A DNA stretch of 5,999 nt from an uncultured Porphyromonas sp. (lineage in GTDB: Bacteria > Bacteroidota > Bacteroidia > Bacteroidales > Porphyromonadaceae), in NCBI GenBank assembly GCA_902465775.1, contig CABQOJ010000079.1, forward strand, positions 1 to 5,999, given 5' to 3'. Under the pieces are notes generated by a model. That model searched no databases. It was not told the DNA's origin and saw only the letters and a program-made list of their open reading frames with translations. Shown here piece by piece: positions 5,118 through 5,999 of the stretch (position 1 is its first letter; each line of letters begins with the position of its first letter). A program made the translations under genes and the position numbers.

Positions 5118-5999
5118 ATGGGTAAGATAATTGGTATAGACTTAGGAACTACAAATTCATGTGTAGCAGTCATGGAGGGTGGCGAGAGCAAGGTCATCCC
5201 CAACAGCGAGGGACGTATGACGACTCCCTCAGTAGTAGCATTCGTAGAGGGCGGTGAGCGCAAGGTGGGTGACCCCGCTAAGCGTCAGGCTATCACGAAT
5301 CCGACAAACACGATCTACTCGATCAAGCGCTTCATGGGTGAGACCTATGATCAGATACAGAAGGAGGCTGAGCGTGTTCCCTTTAAGGTTGTCAAGGGCG
5401 ACAACAACACGCCTCGTGTAGACATCGACGGACGTCTCTACACGCCTCAGGAGATATCGGCGATGATCCTTCAGAAGATGAAGAAGACGGCCGAGGACTA
5501 CCTTGGCACAGAGGTCACCGACGCGGTGATCACGGTGCCTGCTTACTTCAACGACTCACAGCGTCAGGCAACCAAGGAGGCTGGTGAGATCGCTGGACTC
5601 AAGGTACGTCGTATCGTCAACGAGCCTACGGCAGCTTCGCTAGCTTACGGCCTTGACAAGAAGGGCTCCGATATGAAGATCGCGGTCTTCGACCTCGGTG
5701 GTGGTACGTTTGATATCTCCATCCTAGAGCTCGGCGACGGAGTCTTTGAGGTGAAGTCCACGAATGGTGATACGCACCTCGGTGGTGACGACTTTGACCA
5801 TGTGATCATCGACTGGCTCGCAGAGGAGTTTATGAAGGACGAGGGTGTCGACCCACGCAAGGACAATATGGCACTACAGCGTCTCAAGGATGCTGCTGAG
5901 CGTGCTAAGATAGAGCTCTCTAGCTCGACCTCGACGGAGATCAACCTACCGTACTTGATCCCTGTAGATGGTATCGCTAAGCACCTCGTTCGTACGCTG
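5118..5999 (+). CDS. dnaK: Molecular chaperone DnaK (Hsp70), N-terminal 294 residues, cut by the right edge
   Basis: DnaK is the cytoplasmic Hsp70 that binds unfolded polypeptides in an ATP-driven cycle with DnaJ and GrpE. The reading frame starts at the ATG at 5118 and is open to the window end. The visible part is most of the nucleotide-binding domain. The first phosphate loop is [14 protein letters not shown] (5-18, with Asp8, Thr11 and Thr12), Lys70 lies in [21 protein letters not shown] (168-179) includes Glu169, and the second phosphate loop [14 protein letters not shown] (190-203) includes Asp192 and Thr197. These correspond to the E. coli catalytic residues D8, K70, E171, D194 and T199. 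The end of the ATPase domain, the linker and the substrate-binding domain, about half of a typical 640-residue protein, lie outside. No Shine-Dalgarno is present; the A-rich leader (5083-5117) is typical of Bacteroidetes translation starts. Confidence 0.98.
   Translation, partial: MGKIIGIDLGTTNSCVAVMEGGESKVIPNSEGRMTTPSVVAFVEGGERKVGDPAKRQAITNPTNTIYSIKRFMGETYDQIQKEAERVPFKVVKGDNNTPRVDIDGRLYTPQEISAMILQKMKKTAEDYLGTEVTDAVITVPAYFNDSQRQATKEAGEIAGLKVRRIVNEPTAASLAYGLDKKGSDMKIAVFDLGGGTFDISILELGDGVFEVKSTNGDTHLGGDDFDHVIIDWLAEEFMKDEGVDPRKDNMALQRLKDAAERAKIELSSSTSTEINLPYLIPVDGIAKHLVRTL

Overview
The window looks like chromosomal DNA of a Bacteroidota species, most likely Porphyromonas or a close relative. 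Four things point there. Three separate start regions carry the octamer TACCTTTG, which fits the Bacteroidetes -7 promoter box TAnnTTTG. Convincing Shine-Dalgarno sequences are missing in front of the main genes, and dnaK has an A-rich leader instead. The outer-membrane receptor has the Bacteroidetes layout of a carboxypeptidase-regulatory-like domain before the plug and barrel. The DnaK sequence is of ordinary bacterial type. Species cannot be fixed from the sequence alone.

Layout. Positions 1-63, minus strand, hold the first 21 codons of a gene that runs off the left edge; its N-terminus resembles UbiA-type membrane prenyl/phosphoribosyl transferases. Positions 64-218 form a divergent intergenic region with one -7-like box per direction and a five-unit 7-bp tandem repeat between them. 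Positions 219-2111, plus strand, encode a P1B-type heavy-metal efflux ATPase of the Zn/Cd/Pb class without an N-terminal metal-binding domain. Positions 2112-2362 hold a strong intrinsic terminator, a 21-22 nt tandem repeat (three clear units plus a degenerate fourth), and the promoter region of the next gene. Positions 2363-4822, plus strand, encode an 819-residue TonB-dependent outer-membrane receptor with no SusD partner beside it. Positions 4823-5117 hold a large imperfect inverted repeat (41-nt arms), two small adjacent palindromes, a candidate -24/-12 promoter and a leader hairpin. Positions 5118-5999, plus strand, encode the first 294 residues of the chaperone DnaK, cut by the right edge.

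How the parts relate. These are four separate transcription units rather than one operon: a divergent pair on the left, then single genes each with its own upstream region. The metal ATPase (inner membrane, export) and the receptor (outer membrane, import) lie side by side, but a terminator and about 250 bp separate them, so a functional link is not shown. DnaK is a housekeeping and heat-shock gene whose upstream region is the most elaborate regulatory stretch here. I see no complete mobile element, CRISPR array, tRNA or rRNA. No previously undescribed multi-gene system is evident; the novelty lies in the intergenic repeats and the promoter architecture.
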